Shown in pieces: positions 1 through 8,125 of a DNA stretch of 64,000 nt. Numbering within the stretch: the stretch's first letter is position 1; each line of letters begins with the position of its first letter. The DNA is taken from positions 372,001 to 436,000 of the forward strand of contig NZ_FNYZ01000001.1 of assembly GCF_900109095.1 (NCBI RefSeq), given 5' to 3'. Under the pieces are notes generated by a model, which ran no database searches, was not told where the DNA came from, and worked only from the letters and a program-made list of their open reading frames with translations. The translations under genes and the position numbers were made by a program. Origin of the DNA: Sphingobium sp. AP50 (GTDB lineage: Bacteria > Pseudomonadota > Alphaproteobacteria > Sphingomonadales > Sphingomonadaceae).

Positions 1-121
1 TGGTCTGTCGCGGCCGCTGGAAACGCGCCCCATTGCCCGCCCGCCGGGCTTCCGCCAGCCAGGCCTGTTGCACCTTGTCCTTGCGTGACGGCTGCGACCG
101 TCCGGTTCCGAATTTCGCCAT
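1..121 (-). CDS. Start of an unidentified protein, cut by the window edge
   Basis: An ATG at 121 opens a minus-strand frame with no stop through position 1 (40 codons), beginning MAKFGTGRSQPSRKDKVQQA and continuing with a basic, Ala/Arg-rich helix-like stretch. It is divergent from the hemoglobin gene, with 150 bases between the two starts. A weak GGGG lies just before the ATG. I do not recognise the family. An open frame of 40 codons is not strong evidence in GC-rich DNA. The first codons contain the 21-bp sequence that recurs between exbB and exbD. Confidence 0.35.
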   Translation of the reverse strand, partial: MAKFGTGRSQPSRKDKVQQAWLAEARRAGNGARFQRPRQT

Positions 122-271
122 GCCCCGGCTCTAGCGACCCGATGGCAAACAGCGCGTTAAAGCCGGACCAACATCACGCCAAAATGGCGCATCCCCGATT
201 TGACCCACATCAATGCCCCGCCGGCGCGACACGCCATGCTGCCTGGATCATCCGAAACGGAGCCGATAGCC

Positions 272-700
272 ATGAACGCCGCCGCGCCGCCCAGCCCCTA
301 TGTCCGTATCGGCGGTGAGCCGGTCGCCCGTGCGCTCGCCAACCGCTTCTATGATCTGGTGGAGCAGGATTCGGCCTATGCGGAACTGCGCGCCATCCAC
401 GCCGCCGACATGAGCGCCGTGCGCCATGGCCTGACGCGCTTCCTGTGCGGCTGGCTGGGCGGCCCGCGCGACTGGTTCGAACGCGGGCCGTGCATCATGT
501 CGTTGCACCGCGCCTTCCCGATCACCCCGGCGCTGGCCGATCAATGGGCCACCGCCATGGCCTGCGCCATTGCCGGGATGGAGGATATCGACCCCGTTAT
601 CGGCGACGCCATGGCGCAGGCGCTGGGCCATATGGCGCGCGGCATGATCAATTTCGGCCTAACTACCGGCAGCACGACCGGCAGCCCGGCCGCCGCTTAA
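272..700 (+). CDS. Group II truncated hemoglobin
   Basis: Heme protein of the 2-on-2 globin fold, group II (trHbO/YjbI type), which binds O2 or related small ligands in the cytoplasm. The 142-residue product has the family landmarks in order: the GGEPVARALANRFYDLV helix with the B-helix Tyr near 27, LRAIHAADMSAVR, the FLCGWLGGPRDWFER block, the proximal histidine at about H79 (SLHRAFPI) and a Trp at about 92 in the G helix. An upstream in-frame ATG at 200 exists, but a GGAG lies about 10 bases before the ATG at 272 and the extra residues are not globin-like, so 272 is chosen. The stop overlaps the 3' end of the convergent neighbour by 4 bases. Confidence 0.9.
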   Translation: MNAAAPPSPYVRIGGEPVARALANRFYDLVEQDSAYAELRAIHAADMSAVRHGLTRFLCGWLGGPRDWFERGPCIMSLHRAFPITPALADQWATAMACAIAGMEDIDPVIGDAMAQALGHMARGMINFGLTTGSTTGSPAAA

Positions 701-999
701 TCCTCGTCCTCCTCGTCGGTCGCGCCATAGCTGTCTTCTTCGTCATCCATGGAAGGCTCACCGGCATAGGCATCCATGTCGATCCGGCCGGACCGGTTCA
801 TCGCCTCCATCTTCTCGACCAGATCCTCCGTATCGTCGGGCGTCACCTGCGCCACATTGGCCCGGCCGCCGCGTTCGCTATCCTCGCTCAGGTCGGTTGA
901 TCGCACGCGCGCATCCGCCGCCACATCCTGCGCCTGCGTGCCGGCATCGGCCTGTTCGCTATTCTCTTCGATCTCGCGGTGGGGGGTAGGGCGCGTCAT
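697..999 (-). CDS. Small acidic hypothetical protein
   Basis: A 100-residue, strongly acidic protein without Cys, ending in an Asp/Glu run (DDEEDSYGATDEEDED). It has no signal peptide or membrane segment and is probably disordered. Two in-frame ATGs lie two codons apart. The AGGAG ends one base before the first (1005) but 7 bases before the second (999), so 999 is preferred. It is convergent with the hemoglobin gene, the two 3' ends overlapping by 4 bases. I recognise no domain and assign no function. Its composition differs from random antisense shadows, which are Arg-rich here, and with the good ribosome site this supports a real gene. Confidence 0.7.
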   Translation of the reverse strand: MTRPTPHREIEENSEQADAGTQAQDVAADARVRSTDLSEDSERGGRANVAQVTPDDTEDLVEKMEAMNRSGRIDMDAYAGEPSMDDEEDSYGATDEEDED

Positions 1000-1137
1000 G
1001 GCCATTCTCCTGTCAGGGGGTGATCCTCCCTCAACGGCTGGCCTCCCGCCCCTGTTCCGGGCGAAAGCGCTGGACAGCCCGCGCTACAGGGCGCAAAGGC
1101 GCGGGCGATCCTTTCGCACTGCAACAGGAATCCCCTC

Positions 1138-1518
1138 ATGTCCCGCCAGCTCATTTCCTTCGGCTCGCCTTTCGAGGCGCAGGTCGGCTATTCGCGCGCC
1201 GTCGTCCAGGGCGACTGGTGCTTCGTCGCCGGCACCACCGGCACCGACCCTGAAACCAAGACCATGCCCGAAGATGTGGTCGAACAGGGCCGCAACGCGC
1301 TCAAGACGATCGGCAAGGCGCTGGAAGACGCCGGCTTCGCCTTTGCCGATGTCGTGCGCGTCACCTATTATATCACCGACGCCGCTTATTGGGATGTGAT
1401 GGGCGACATTACCGGCCCCGTCTTCGGCGACATTCGCCCGGCGGCCAGCTGCGTCATCGCCGGCCTCGTCAAGCCGGAGATGAAGATCGAAATCGAAGTC
1501 ACCGCCTTCAAAGGGTAA
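1138..1518 (+). CDS. RidA/YjgF/UK114 family protein
   Basis: A 126-residue single-domain Rid protein. The family forms trimers, and its best known members hydrolyse reactive enamine/imine intermediates from PLP enzymes. Seen here: the start SFGSPFEAQVGYSRAVVQGD, the FVAGTTG segment, and the C-terminal PAASC then KPEMKIEIEVTAFKG block. In canonical RidA the residue before the SC of that block is the carboxylate-binding arginine (PARSC). Here it is Ala, which points to one of the Rid subgroups without proven deaminase activity. CAGGA precedes the ATG at usual spacing. The ArsC-like gene begins 15 bases downstream, so they are probably co-transcribed with glpQ. Confidence 0.88.
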   Translation: MSRQLISFGSPFEAQVGYSRAVVQGDWCFVAGTTGTDPETKTMPEDVVEQGRNALKTIGKALEDAGFAFADVVRVTYYITDAAYWDVMGDITGPVFGDIRPAASCVIAGLVKPEMKIEIEVTAFKG

Positions 1519-1533
1519 CAGGAGCGCAGCATC

Positions 1534-1893
1534 ATGATTACCATGTATGGCATCAAAAATTGCGACACGATCAAGAAGGCCCGCAACTGGCTGGACAATG
1601 AGCGGGTCGCCTACAGCTTCCACGACTATAAGGTCGCCGGCGTCGACAAGGGAAAACTTGAGGAATGGGTGATGGAGCATGGCTGGGAAACCATCCTCAA
1701 TCGCTCCGGCACCACCTTCAAGGCACTGGATGCGGGCGACAAGGCGCATATCGATGCGGATAAGGCGATCCTGCTGATGATCACCAACCCCTCGATGATC
1801 AAGCGCCCGATTCTGGACACCGGCCGGGGCGAAACGATCGTCGGCTTCAAGGCGACCACTTATGAAAACGCGCTTCAGGGCGTGAAGGCATGA
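1534..1893 (+). CDS. ArsC/Spx-family thioredoxin-fold reductase (YffB type)
   Basis: A 119-residue thioredoxin-fold protein of the ArsC/YffB group. It opens MITMYGIKNCDTIKKARNWL, with a single active-site-type Cys at 10 followed by DT, the characteristic YffB start. The middle (LNRSGTTFKAL) and end (MIKRPILDTG, the cis-Pro/Arg loop) match the family. True arsenate reductases differ in the Arg triad and usually sit in ars operons, which is not the case here. The physiological role of YffB-like proteins is uncertain, with glutathione-linked thiol chemistry suggested. The stop overlaps the glpQ start by 4 bases (ATGA), indicating translational coupling. Confidence 0.85.
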   Translation: MITMYGIKNCDTIKKARNWLDNERVAYSFHDYKVAGVDKGKLEEWVMEHGWETILNRSGTTFKALDAGDKAHIDADKAILLMITNPSMIKRPILDTGRGETIVGFKATTYENALQGVKA

Positions 1894-2933
1894 TCGGGCG
1901 GGGGCTGCTGCGCATCGGGCTGTTCCTGCTGATGAGCCTCATCCCCCTCCAGATGGTCCGGGCCGAACCGATCCTGATCGCCCATCGCGGCGCCAGCGGC
2001 GAACGGCCCGAACATACGCTCGCCAGCTATGAGCGCGCGATCGATCAGGGGGCCGATTTCATCGAGCCGGATCTTGTCCTGACCAAGGACGGCGTTCTCG
2101 TCGCCCGGCATGAAAATGAGATTGGTGGCACCACCGACGTTGCCGACCATCCCGAATTTGCCGATCGCAAGACGACGAAGCAGATCGATGGCGTCGACAT
2201 GGTGGGCTGGTTTACCGAGGATTTCACCCTCGCCGAACTGCGCACCCTGCGCGCCCGCGAACGCCTCCCTGACCTGCGCCCCGCCAACAAGCGCTTCAAC
2301 GATCTCTATCTCATCCCGACCTTCGAAGAGATATTGAAGCTGGTCCGCGCCAAGGAAGCCGAAGCGCATCGCCGCATCGGCATCTATCCCGAAACCAAGC
2401 ATCCCAGCTATTTCGCGAAGATCGGCCTGCCGCATCAGGCGGTGATGCTCGCGATGCTGGCCAAATATGGTTATGAAAATGCCGACGATCCGGTGTTCAT
2501 CCAGTCGTTCGAGGTCGGCAATCTGAAGGCCCTGCGCACCGCCACCCGGCTGCGCCTGATCCAGCTTGTCGATGCGGAGGGCGGCCCGGCCGACCTGCCC
2601 GGCGTCACCTATGCGGACATGCTGATGGTACAGGGGCTGAGCGATATCGCCGCCTATGCCGATGGCGTCGGCCCCTCGGCCGCGCTGATCATCGCGCCGG
2701 AAGGTCCGACCGCGCTGGTCGGTCGCGCCCATGATGCGGGCTTGCAGGTCCATGTCTGGACGCTGCGGATGGAAAACAGCTTCCTTCTCGCCCAGTTCCA
2801 GCGGCCCGACGATCCGCAGGGGCATGGCGACTTCACCGGCTATGTTCAGGCGATCGCCGCCACCGGCGTCGACGGCATCTTCAGCGACTTCCCCGGACAG
2901 GCCCGCGCGGCGATGAGCGCAAATAGCCGCTGA
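1890..2933 (+). CDS. glpQ: Glycerophosphodiester phosphodiesterase, exported
   Basis: Hydrolyses glycerophosphodiesters from phospholipid headgroups to glycerol-3-phosphate and an alcohol. The 347-residue protein begins with a signal peptide (about residues 1-25, hydrophobic core IGLFLLMSLIPLQMV, cleavage near VRA-EP), placing it in the periplasm. The GDPD hallmark is present: H32-R-G, then EHTLASYERAI, E59-x-D61 and H74, with the long insertion typical of GlpQ rather than cytoplasmic UgpQ. The start overlaps the upstream ArsC-like stop by 4 bases. The glycerol-3-phosphate it makes could feed GlpD, encoded about 25 kb away, although no transporter gene is adjacent. Confidence 0.92.
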   Translation: MIGRGLLRIGLFLLMSLIPLQMVRAEPILIAHRGASGERPEHTLASYERAIDQGADFIEPDLVLTKDGVLVARHENEIGGTTDVADHPEFADRKTTKQIDGVDMVGWFTEDFTLAELRTLRARERLPDLRPANKRFNDLYLIPTFEEILKLVRAKEAEAHRRIGIYPETKHPSYFAKIGLPHQAVMLAMLAKYGYENADDPVFIQSFEVGNLKALRTATRLRLIQLVDAEGGPADLPGVTYADMLMVQGLSDIAAYADGVGPSAALIIAPEGPTALVGRAHDAGLQVHVWTLRMENSFLLAQFQRPDDPQGHGDFTGYVQAIAATGVDGIFSDFPGQARAAMSANSR

Positions 2934-2947
2934 CCATCACCCAAAGT

Positions 2948-2967
2948 GCTCCTGCGAAAGCAGGAGC
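2948..2967. repeat. Perfect 8-bp hairpin with GAAA loop
   Basis: GCTCCTGC, GAAA, GCAGGAGC: an 8-bp perfect stem capped by a GNRA tetraloop, 14 bases after the glpQ stop. There is no T-run, so it is not a classic terminator. It resembles the short palindromic repeats common between sphingomonad genes, but no second copy was noticed in this window. Confidence 0.5.
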
Positions 2968-3079
2968 CCAGGGCGATACAGTGCATCCGCCGATCTCGGC
3001 GCGGAAATCCCTGAAAAACTTCTTTCTCCATTGCCCCGCTTGACTTGCCAAAGCTGCCCCGCGCGCGAATAACGGACCC

Positions 3080-3505
3080 ATGTTGTCCCAGAAGACCCGT
3101 TATGCCATCCGCGCGCTTCAGCATCTTGCCGATCGCTACCGCCAGGGTCCGGTGCCCCTCAACGAAATCGCCACGCGCCAGAATATCCCGGCCAAATTCC
3201 TGACCGTGATCCTGTCGGAACTCTCGCGCGAAGGGCTGGTCGCGACGCAGCGGGGCCGGGACGGCGGCTATTGGCTGGCGCTGGCGCCGGTCGACATCAG
3301 CTATGGCGACATCGTCCGCCTGACCCGCGGTTCCCTCGCTCTCACCCCCTGCGCCAGCCGCTTCGCACATGAAAGCTGCACCAACTGCCTGCCCGAATCG
3401 GAATGCCGCCTCCACCGGGTGATGCTCCGCGTCCGCGACGAAACCGCCAAGGTGCTGGACGGCATCAGCTTGGCCGAACCGTTCGCGATGGAAGGCGCGG
3501 AGTAG
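3080..3505 (+). CDS. Rrf2-family transcriptional regulator with Cys cluster
   Basis: A 141-residue Rrf2 winged-helix regulator. The start MLSQKTRYAIRALQHLADRY and the recognition region IPAKFLTVILSELSREGLVATQRGRDGGYWLA are diagnostic. A Cys-rich region follows at about residues 92-114 (CASRFAHESCTNCLPESECRL, four Cys in all). In IscR/NsrR-type members three such Cys bind an Fe-S cluster that senses iron, NO or redox state. No isc/suf genes adjoin, so the target is unknown. The composite palindromic repeat lies directly downstream. Confidence 0.87.
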   Translation: MLSQKTRYAIRALQHLADRYRQGPVPLNEIATRQNIPAKFLTVILSELSREGLVATQRGRDGGYWLALAPVDISYGDIVRLTRGSLALTPCASRFAHESCTNCLPESECRLHRVMLRVRDETAKVLDGISLAEPFAMEGAE

Positions 3506-3516
3506 AAAGAACTTCT

Positions 3517-3644
3517 CCTCCCCGCTTGCGGGGAGGTGGCAGCCGCAGGCTGACGGAGGGGGCGGGCCATCAACGCAACCTTGCGCGGGCGGCGAACCCC
3601 CTCCACCACGCTGCGCGTGGTCCCCCTCCCCGCAGGCGGGGAGG
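3517..3644. repeat. Composite intergenic palindromic repeat, about 128 bp
   Basis: Begins and ends with matching hairpins: CCTCCCCGC-tt-GCGGGGAGG at 3517-3536 and CCTCCCCGC-ag-GCGGGGAGG at 3625-3644. Between them are the gcagccgcaggctg segment (about 3539-3552) and ccaccacgctgcgcgtgg (3603-3620), a further hairpin. The whole element can fold as a cruciform-like structure. It fills most of the gap between the Rrf2 regulator and the MBL gene and has no coding potential. It looks like a dispersed non-coding repeat of the kind common in sphingomonads. Confidence 0.65.
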
Positions 3645-3707
3645 ATTAGCCCCCATCACAATCCCAAGAGGCTTGCACATGCCTCCCCCGTCCGCCACAT
3701 CCTCCCC

Positions 3708-4382
3708 ATGACCACGCCGCCGCTTAAAGCCGTCCTGATCCCCGTCACCCCGCTCCAGCAGAATTGCACGCTCTTCTGGTGCACGGAAACGATGCGCGGC
3801 GCCTTCGTCGATCCGGGCGGGGACCTGCCCGTGCTCAAAAAGGCGGCGGCGCAGCACGGCGTCACGATCGAGAAGCTGCTCGTCACCCATGGCCATATCG
3901 ATCATTGCGGACAGGCGGGCGTGCTGGCGCGCGACCTCAATGTCCCGATCGAGGGGCCGCATGAGGATGATCGCTTCTGGATCGACCGGCTGCCGCAGGA
4001 TGGCGAGCGCTGGGGCGTACCCGGCGAGAGTTTCGAGCCGGACCGCTGGCTGAACGATGGCGATCAGGTGACGGTCGGCAATCTGACCTTCGACGTGATC
4101 CACTGTCCGGGCCACACGCCCGGCCATGTCGTCTTCCACCACGCCCCCAGCAAGCTGGCGATCGTGGGCGACGTGCTGTTTCAGGGATCGATCGGCCGCA
4201 CCGACTTCCCGCGCGGCAATCATCAGGATCTGATTGACGCGATCACCGGCAAGCTCTGGCCATTGGGCGGCGAAACGGCCTTCGTCCCCGGCCACGGCCA
4301 GATGAGCAATTTCGCCCACGAACGCCGCACCAACCCCTTCGTCGCCGATTCGGTGCTGGGGGGGAGGGCTGGTGCGGCCTAA
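3708..4382 (+). CDS. MBL-fold hydrolase, glyoxalase II-like (YcbL type)
   Basis: A 224-residue metallo-beta-lactamase-fold hydrolase, close in size and motifs to YcbL/type II glyoxalase proteins that lack the extra C-terminal domain of GloB. The metal motif HGHIDH (H61, H63, D65, H66) is followed by HCPGHTPGHVVFHH, VGDVLFQGSIGRTDFPRGN and VPGHGQMSNFAHERRTNPFV, giving the other ligands. A thioester substrate such as S-lactoylglutathione is the family expectation, not proven here. The last codons and the stop lie inside a repeat also found at 14263-14303, so the C-terminal tail is repeat-derived. It is convergent with the MAPEG gene, the shared hairpin lying between. Confidence 0.88.
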   Translation: MTTPPLKAVLIPVTPLQQNCTLFWCTETMRGAFVDPGGDLPVLKKAAAQHGVTIEKLLVTHGHIDHCGQAGVLARDLNVPIEGPHEDDRFWIDRLPQDGERWGVPGESFEPDRWLNDGDQVTVGNLTFDVIHCPGHTPGHVVFHHAPSKLAIVGDVLFQGSIGRTDFPRGNHQDLIDAITGKLWPLGGETAFVPGHGQMSNFAHERRTNPFVADSVLGGRAGAA

Positions 4383-4406
4383 AAATGCGCTCTTTCGCGC
4401 ATTTTT
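4381..4406. terminator. Bidirectional hairpin terminator, 10-bp stem
   Basis: AAAAATGCGC - tctttc - GCGCATTTTT, a perfect 10-bp stem with A-rich and T-rich flanks. It can therefore terminate both the MBL gene (+) and the MAPEG gene (-), which converge here. The MBL stop codon (4380-4382) lies in the left arm. It is one of two copies of a longer repeat (4369-4411 and 14263-14303). Confidence 0.8.
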
Positions 4407-4410
4407 CAAA

Positions 4411-4839
4411 CTATCTTGCCGCCATCGCCGGCGGCACCGGCATCTCGCGTGTCGCGCCATAGGCGATGCTGAGCGCCGTCCCGGCCATGGCGATCATGAT
4501 CACCCATGTCAGCAGCGCCCCGCCCGCGCGCCACGCCGTGGGCTTGTCCGCATCCATGCCGAATGCATGGGCCACCCGCGCCACCACATAGACCAGCGCG
4601 CCGATCCACAACCATAGCGACGCCCCCACCGCCATCTCGACCAGCCCAAAGAGAATCAGCACGATCGGTGTATATTCGACATAATTGGCATGCGCCCGCA
4701 TCCGCCGCGCGAGCAGGCCGTGCCCGGCATCGCCATGCAATATCTTGTCCTTGATGCGGAATCGCGCACAGCGAATCGCCAGCCAGAAGTTGAGCAGCGC
4801 GCAGGCAGCGGCAAAGGTCAGCGTAATCGGCAGCAGCAT
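4411..4839 (-). CDS. MAPEG-family membrane protein
   Basis: A 142-residue inner-membrane protein with about four transmembrane helices. The first runs LLPITLTFAAACALLNFWLAIRCARFR. The conserved MAPEG segments follow: a RRMRAHANYVEYTPIVLILFGL motif (the AHxNxxEYxP signature) and the IGALVYVVARVAHAFGM helix. Characterised members are glutathione S-transferases or peroxidases of the membrane, and bacterial homologues like this one are mostly uncharacterised. A longer frame to 4902 exists, but the N-terminus fits a start at 4839, with AGGG about 9 bases upstream of the ATG. Confidence 0.86.
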   Translation of the reverse strand: MLLPITLTFAAACALLNFWLAIRCARFRIKDKILHGDAGHGLLARRMRAHANYVEYTPIVLILFGLVEMAVGASLWLWIGALVYVVARVAHAFGMDADKPTAWRAGGALLTWVIMIAMAGTALSIAYGATREMPVPPAMAAR

Positions 4840-4916
4840 GGTCAAATCCCTGTTATTCCGTGAAGCGCACCGTAGAGCGCCTTGGGGAAGGGACAAGGGC
4901 AAAGGGCAACAAGGAC

Positions 4917-4944
4917 TTGCACCTCCGGCAAAAAGCGCTATAGG
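4917..4944 (+). promoter_or_regulatory. Candidate housekeeping promoter of rpmF-plsX-fabH
   Basis: TTGCAC (4917-4922), 16-base spacer, TATAGG (4939-4944), about 115 bases upstream of rpmF and after a purine-rich stretch. It fits the alphaproteobacterial sigma-70 pattern. The remaining gap from the MAPEG start (4840-5058) shows no other gene. Confidence 0.45.
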
Positions 4945-5058
4945 CGCAGGGCTTCGCGATCACCCGGGCCGCATGGGTCTGCGGCGCCGTTGGCGTCGGC
5001 ATCCTTTGGGAACCGGCCAGTCGCAAAACCTGATTAATTTATGGAATAAGGTGCCGAC

Positions 5059-5238
5059 ATGGCTGTCCCCAAGCGCAAAACTTCTCCCTCCAAGCGCGGC
5101 ATGCGTCGCAGCCACGATTCGCTGCGCGTTGAAGCGTTCAACGAATGCTCGAACTGCGGTGAACTGAAGCGTCCCCACAATCTGTGCGACGCCTGCGGTC
5201 ACTATAACGGCCGCGAAATCGTCGCCGTCGGGGCCTAA
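5059..5238 (+). CDS. rpmF: 50S ribosomal protein L32
   Basis: A 59-residue L32 of the large ribosomal subunit. The start [20 protein letters not shown] is near-universal. The zinc-ribbon Cys pairs are intact: C30-x2-C33 and C43-x2-C46. ATAAGG sits 7 bases before the ATG. plsX starts 35 bases after the stop. The rpmF-plsX-fabH order is conserved across many Proteobacteria and links ribosome production to membrane lipid synthesis. Confidence 0.97.
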   Translation: MAVPKRKTSPSKRGMRRSHDSLRVEAFNECSNCGELKRPHNLCDACGHYNGREIVAVGA

Positions 5239-5273
5239 GCCCGTTTTTGAACTCCGCAAAGGGGTGAATTAGA

Positions 5274-6332
5274 GTGTCCAGCCAACCGCGAATCGCAATC
5301 GACGCGATGGGCGGGGATGAAGGCGTGCGCGTGATGATGGCGGGGGCTGCTTTGGCCCGTCGCCGTCATGATGGCCTGCGATTCACCCTGTTCGGCGACG
5401 AGGAGCGGATCAAGGCGGCGCTCGACCATCACCCCAATTTGCGGGCGGCGTCGGACATCGTCCATGCCGATACGGTCGTCGACGGCTCGGATAAGCCGAG
5501 CGTCGCGATTCGCAAGAAAACCAGCTCCATGGCGATGGCCATCGCTGCCGTGAAGGCGGGCGAGGCTGGTGCCGCCGTCTCCGCCGGCAATACCGGCGCG
5601 CTGATGGCAATGGCGAAGGTTGCCCTGCGCACCATGAAGGGTGTCGATCGTCCTGCACTGGCAGCGATGCTGCCCACGCTGGGCGACAATGACGTCATCA
5701 TGCTGGACCTGGGCGCCAATACCGAATGCGACGCTCGCAACCTCGTCCAGTTCGCGGTGATGGGCGCGGCCTATGCCCGCATCGCCTGCGATCTCGATCG
5801 TCCGCGCGTCCGGCTGCTCAACATCGGCACGGAAGAGCTGAAGGGCACCGACGAGATTCGCGATGCCGCCGCCGTGCTGCGCGCCGCAGACAATCTCTCG
5901 CTCCAGTTCGACGGGTTTACCGAGGGCGACAAGATCTCCCGCGGCGATACCGACGTCATCGTGTGTGACGGCTTCTCCGGCAATGTCGCCCTGAAGACGG
6001 CAGAGGGCACCGCCCGTTTCGTTACCGACGTGCTGCGCAAGGCGTTCACCAGTTCGATCCGCTCGAAGATCGGCTTCCTGATCTCGAAGCCGGCCATGTA
6101 CATGCTCAAGCATCATCTCGACCCCAACAACCATAATGGCGCGGTTTTCCTGGGCCTCAATGGCGTGGTGGTGAAGAGCCATGGCAGCGCGGACGAAAAG
6201 GGCGTGGCGAATGCCGTGCATGTCGCCGCCCGTCTGCTGGAAGAAGATATTACCCGGCGCATCGCAGCCGACATCGCCGATATTCAGTCGCTGGCCGATG
6301 TAGCGTCAAAGCTGGAGCTGTCCGCCAAGTGA
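5274..6332 (+). CDS. plsX: Phosphate acyltransferase PlsX
   Basis: Converts acyl-ACP and phosphate to acyl-phosphate, the acyl donor for PlsY in phosphatidic acid synthesis, as a peripheral inner-membrane enzyme. The 352-residue protein has the N-terminal [12 protein letters not shown] motif, [10 protein letters not shown] near 105, and the C-terminal [16 protein letters not shown] block, all characteristic. The start is GTG at 5274, preceded by AGGGG at good spacing; no closer ATG fits the family start. The stop overlaps the fabH GTG by 4 bases (GTGA), so the two are translationally coupled. Confidence 0.96.
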   Translation: MSSQPRIAIDAMGGDEGVRVMMAGAALARRRHDGLRFTLFGDEERIKAALDHHPNLRAASDIVHADTVVDGSDKPSVAIRKKTSSMAMAIAAVKAGEAGAAVSAGNTGALMAMAKVALRTMKGVDRPALAAMLPTLGDNDVIMLDLGANTECDARNLVQFAVMGAAYARIACDLDRPRVRLLNIGTEELKGTDEIRDAAAVLRAADNLSLQFDGFTEGDKISRGDTDVIVCDGFSGNVALKTAEGTARFVTDVLRKAFTSSIRSKIGFLISKPAMYMLKHHLDPNNHNGAVFLGLNGVVVKSHGSADEKGVANAVHVAARLLEEDITRRIAADIADIQSLADVASKLELSAK

Positions 6333-7297
6333 TTCGCCGGTCCATATTGCTTGGCACGGGCTCGGCCCTGCCCGTTCGCGCCGTCAGTAATGCCGAACTG
6401 GCGCAAACAGTCGACACCAGCGATGAATGGATCGTCGAACGCACCGGAATCCGCAATCGCTATATTGCGGGGGAGGGCGAAACCACCGCCAGCCTCGCAA
6501 CCGACGCCGCGCAACAGGCGATCGCGGCGGCGGGCGTCGCCGCGCAGGATATCGACCTCATCATTCTGGCTACGGCCACCCCGGACCAGACCTTCCCCGC
6601 CACCGCGACCAAGGTGCAGGCCGCGCTGGGTATCGACGATTGCGTCGCCTTCGACGTCGCCGCCGTCTGCTCTGGCTTTCTTTACGCGGTCACCGTCGCT
6701 GACAGCATGATCCGCTCGGGCGCCGCGAATCGCGCGCTGGTGATCGGCGCGGAAACCTTCAGCCGCATCCTCGACTGGGAAGATCGCGCCACCTGCGTCC
6801 TGTTCGGCGATGGCGCCGGCGCGGTCGTGCTGGGCGCGGAGGAAAGCGCGGACGGCAAGCGTGGCATTCTCGCGGCTAAGCTGCATGCCGATGGCCGCCA
6901 CAATCAGCTTCTCTATGTCGATGGCGGACCGTCCACGACCCAGACCGTGGGCAAGCTGCGGATGAAGGGCCAGGAAGTGTTCCGCCACGCCGTGGTGAAC
7001 CTGGCCTCCGTGCTCAAGGAAGCGATGGAACTGGCGGGCCTTACCCCCGACGATATCGACTGGCTGGTGCCGCATCAGGCCAATGCCCGCATCCTCGATG
7101 CGACCGCGCGCAAGCTCAAGCTTTCCCCCGATCGGGTAGTGGTAACGGTGGACCGGCATGCCAATACCTCGGCCGCTTCGGTGCCGCTGGCACTGGACCT
7201 CGCCACGCGCGATGGACGGATCAAGCCGGGCGATCTGGTCGTGCTGGAGGCTATGGGCGGCGGCTTCACCTGGGGCGCCTGCGTCCTTCGAGTCTGA
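6329..7297 (+). CDS. fabH: Beta-ketoacyl-ACP synthase III
   Basis: Initiates type II fatty acid synthesis by condensing acetyl-CoA with malonyl-ACP in the cytoplasm. The 322 residues give a full-length thiolase-fold enzyme. The catalytic triad is visible: C114 in [11 protein letters not shown]249 in [11 protein letters not shown] and N279 in [13 protein letters not shown]. The start GTG overlaps the plsX stop. fabH supplies primers to the acyl-ACP pool that PlsX uses. ihfA follows after about 96 bases. Confidence 0.96.
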   Translation: MIRRSILLGTGSALPVRAVSNAELAQTVDTSDEWIVERTGIRNRYIAGEGETTASLATDAAQQAIAAAGVAAQDIDLIILATATPDQTFPATATKVQAALGIDDCVAFDVAAVCSGFLYAVTVADSMIRSGAANRALVIGAETFSRILDWEDRATCVLFGDGAGAVVLGAEESADGKRGILAAKLHADGRHNQLLYVDGGPSTTQTVGKLRMKGQEVFRHAVVNLASVLKEAMELAGLTPDDIDWLVPHQANARILDATARKLKLSPDRVVVTVDRHANTSAASVPLALDLATRDGRIKPGDLVVLEAMGGGFTWGACVLRV

Positions 7298-7393
7298 CAT
7301 ATAGCAACCGCTTGCCAAAGCGCCGCGAATCAATCACATTTCATGCAGATCATCCGGGGAGATGATCAGTGGGCGAAGAAGTGGGGATGTTCG

Positions 7394-7690
7394 ATGAGCG
7401 ACAATGGAACCCTGACGCGCGCGGATCTGGCGGAAAGTGTCAATCGGCACGTCGGCCTGTCGCGGGCCGAAGCGGCGGCGCTGGTGGAATCGATCCTCGA
7501 ACATATGTCGACGGCGCTGGCGCGCGGCGAAAATGTGAAGATTTCCAGCTTCGGCACCTTCGTCCTGCGCGACAAGACCGAGCGTATGGGCCGCAATCCC
7601 AAGACCGGTGTCGAAGTGCCGATCGAACCGCGCCGCGTACTCACCTTCCGCGCCAGCCAGACGATGCGGGATCGTGTCGCCTCGATTTGA
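7394..7690 (+). CDS. ihfA: Integration host factor subunit alpha
   Basis: A nucleoid DNA-bending protein that dimerises with IhfB and supports site-specific recombination, replication and sigma-54 transcription. The 98-residue product has the HU/IHF fold: [33 protein letters not shown], then [32 protein letters not shown], with the intercalating-proline region RNPKTG. The frame is open upstream to 7343, but GGGGA lies 8 bases before the ATG at 7394 and [12 protein letters not shown] is the typical IhfA start. In this window IHF is relevant to the sigma-54 promoter of rtcB, since such promoters often need DNA bending. Confidence 0.95.
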   Translation: MSDNGTLTRADLAESVNRHVGLSRAEAAALVESILEHMSTALARGENVKISSFGTFVLRDKTERMGRNPKTGVEVPIEPRRVLTFRASQTMRDRVASI

Positions 7691-7770
7691 GACGATCGGA
7701 CCCTTTTCCAATATTACCATTGCTTTACCATGGTTGACGTTGCCCCATAGATGGGTGCAACATCCTCGTC

Positions 7771-8121
7771 ATGGAAAAGGAAGAGGGTGCATTTCTGACC
7801 ATCAGCGAGCTGGCCGGCGAGCTTGGTCTTCCCCAGCATATCTTGCGCTATTGGGAAACGCGCTTCCCGCGATTGCGCCCGCTCCAGCGGTCCGGAAACC
7901 GACGCTATTACCGCCCCGCCGACGTCGCGCTCGCGCGCCGCATCCACCAGTTGCTCAATGTCGAGGGCTTCACCGTCAAGGGCGCGCAAAAGGCGCTGGA
8001 GGATGGCGAAGCCGCGCCTGCGCCCACGCCCGTCGCGCCACAGGCCTGCGTCGCCGATGCCGATCTGCTGGTCCGCCTGCGAGAAATCCGCACGACGCTT
8101 GCCAGCGCCATCGGCGACTGA
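7771..8121 (+). CDS. MerR-family transcriptional regulator
   Basis: A 116-residue MerR-type winged-helix regulator. The DNA-binding domain is at residues 8-75: FLTISELAGELGLPQHILRYWETRFPRLRPLQRSGNRRYYRPADV. The form PQHILRYWE plus GNRRYYRP matches the group found directly after ihfA in alphaproteobacteria. The C-terminal part is short and Ala/Pro-rich, then RLREIRTTLASAIG, without the metal-binding Cys of MerR itself. The ligand and regulon are unknown. Confidence 0.88.
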   Translation: MEKEEGAFLTISELAGELGLPQHILRYWETRFPRLRPLQRSGNRRYYRPADVALARRIHQLLNVEGFTVKGAQKALEDGEAAPAPTPVAPQACVADADLLVRLREIRTTLASAIGD

Positions 8122-8125
8122 CCGC

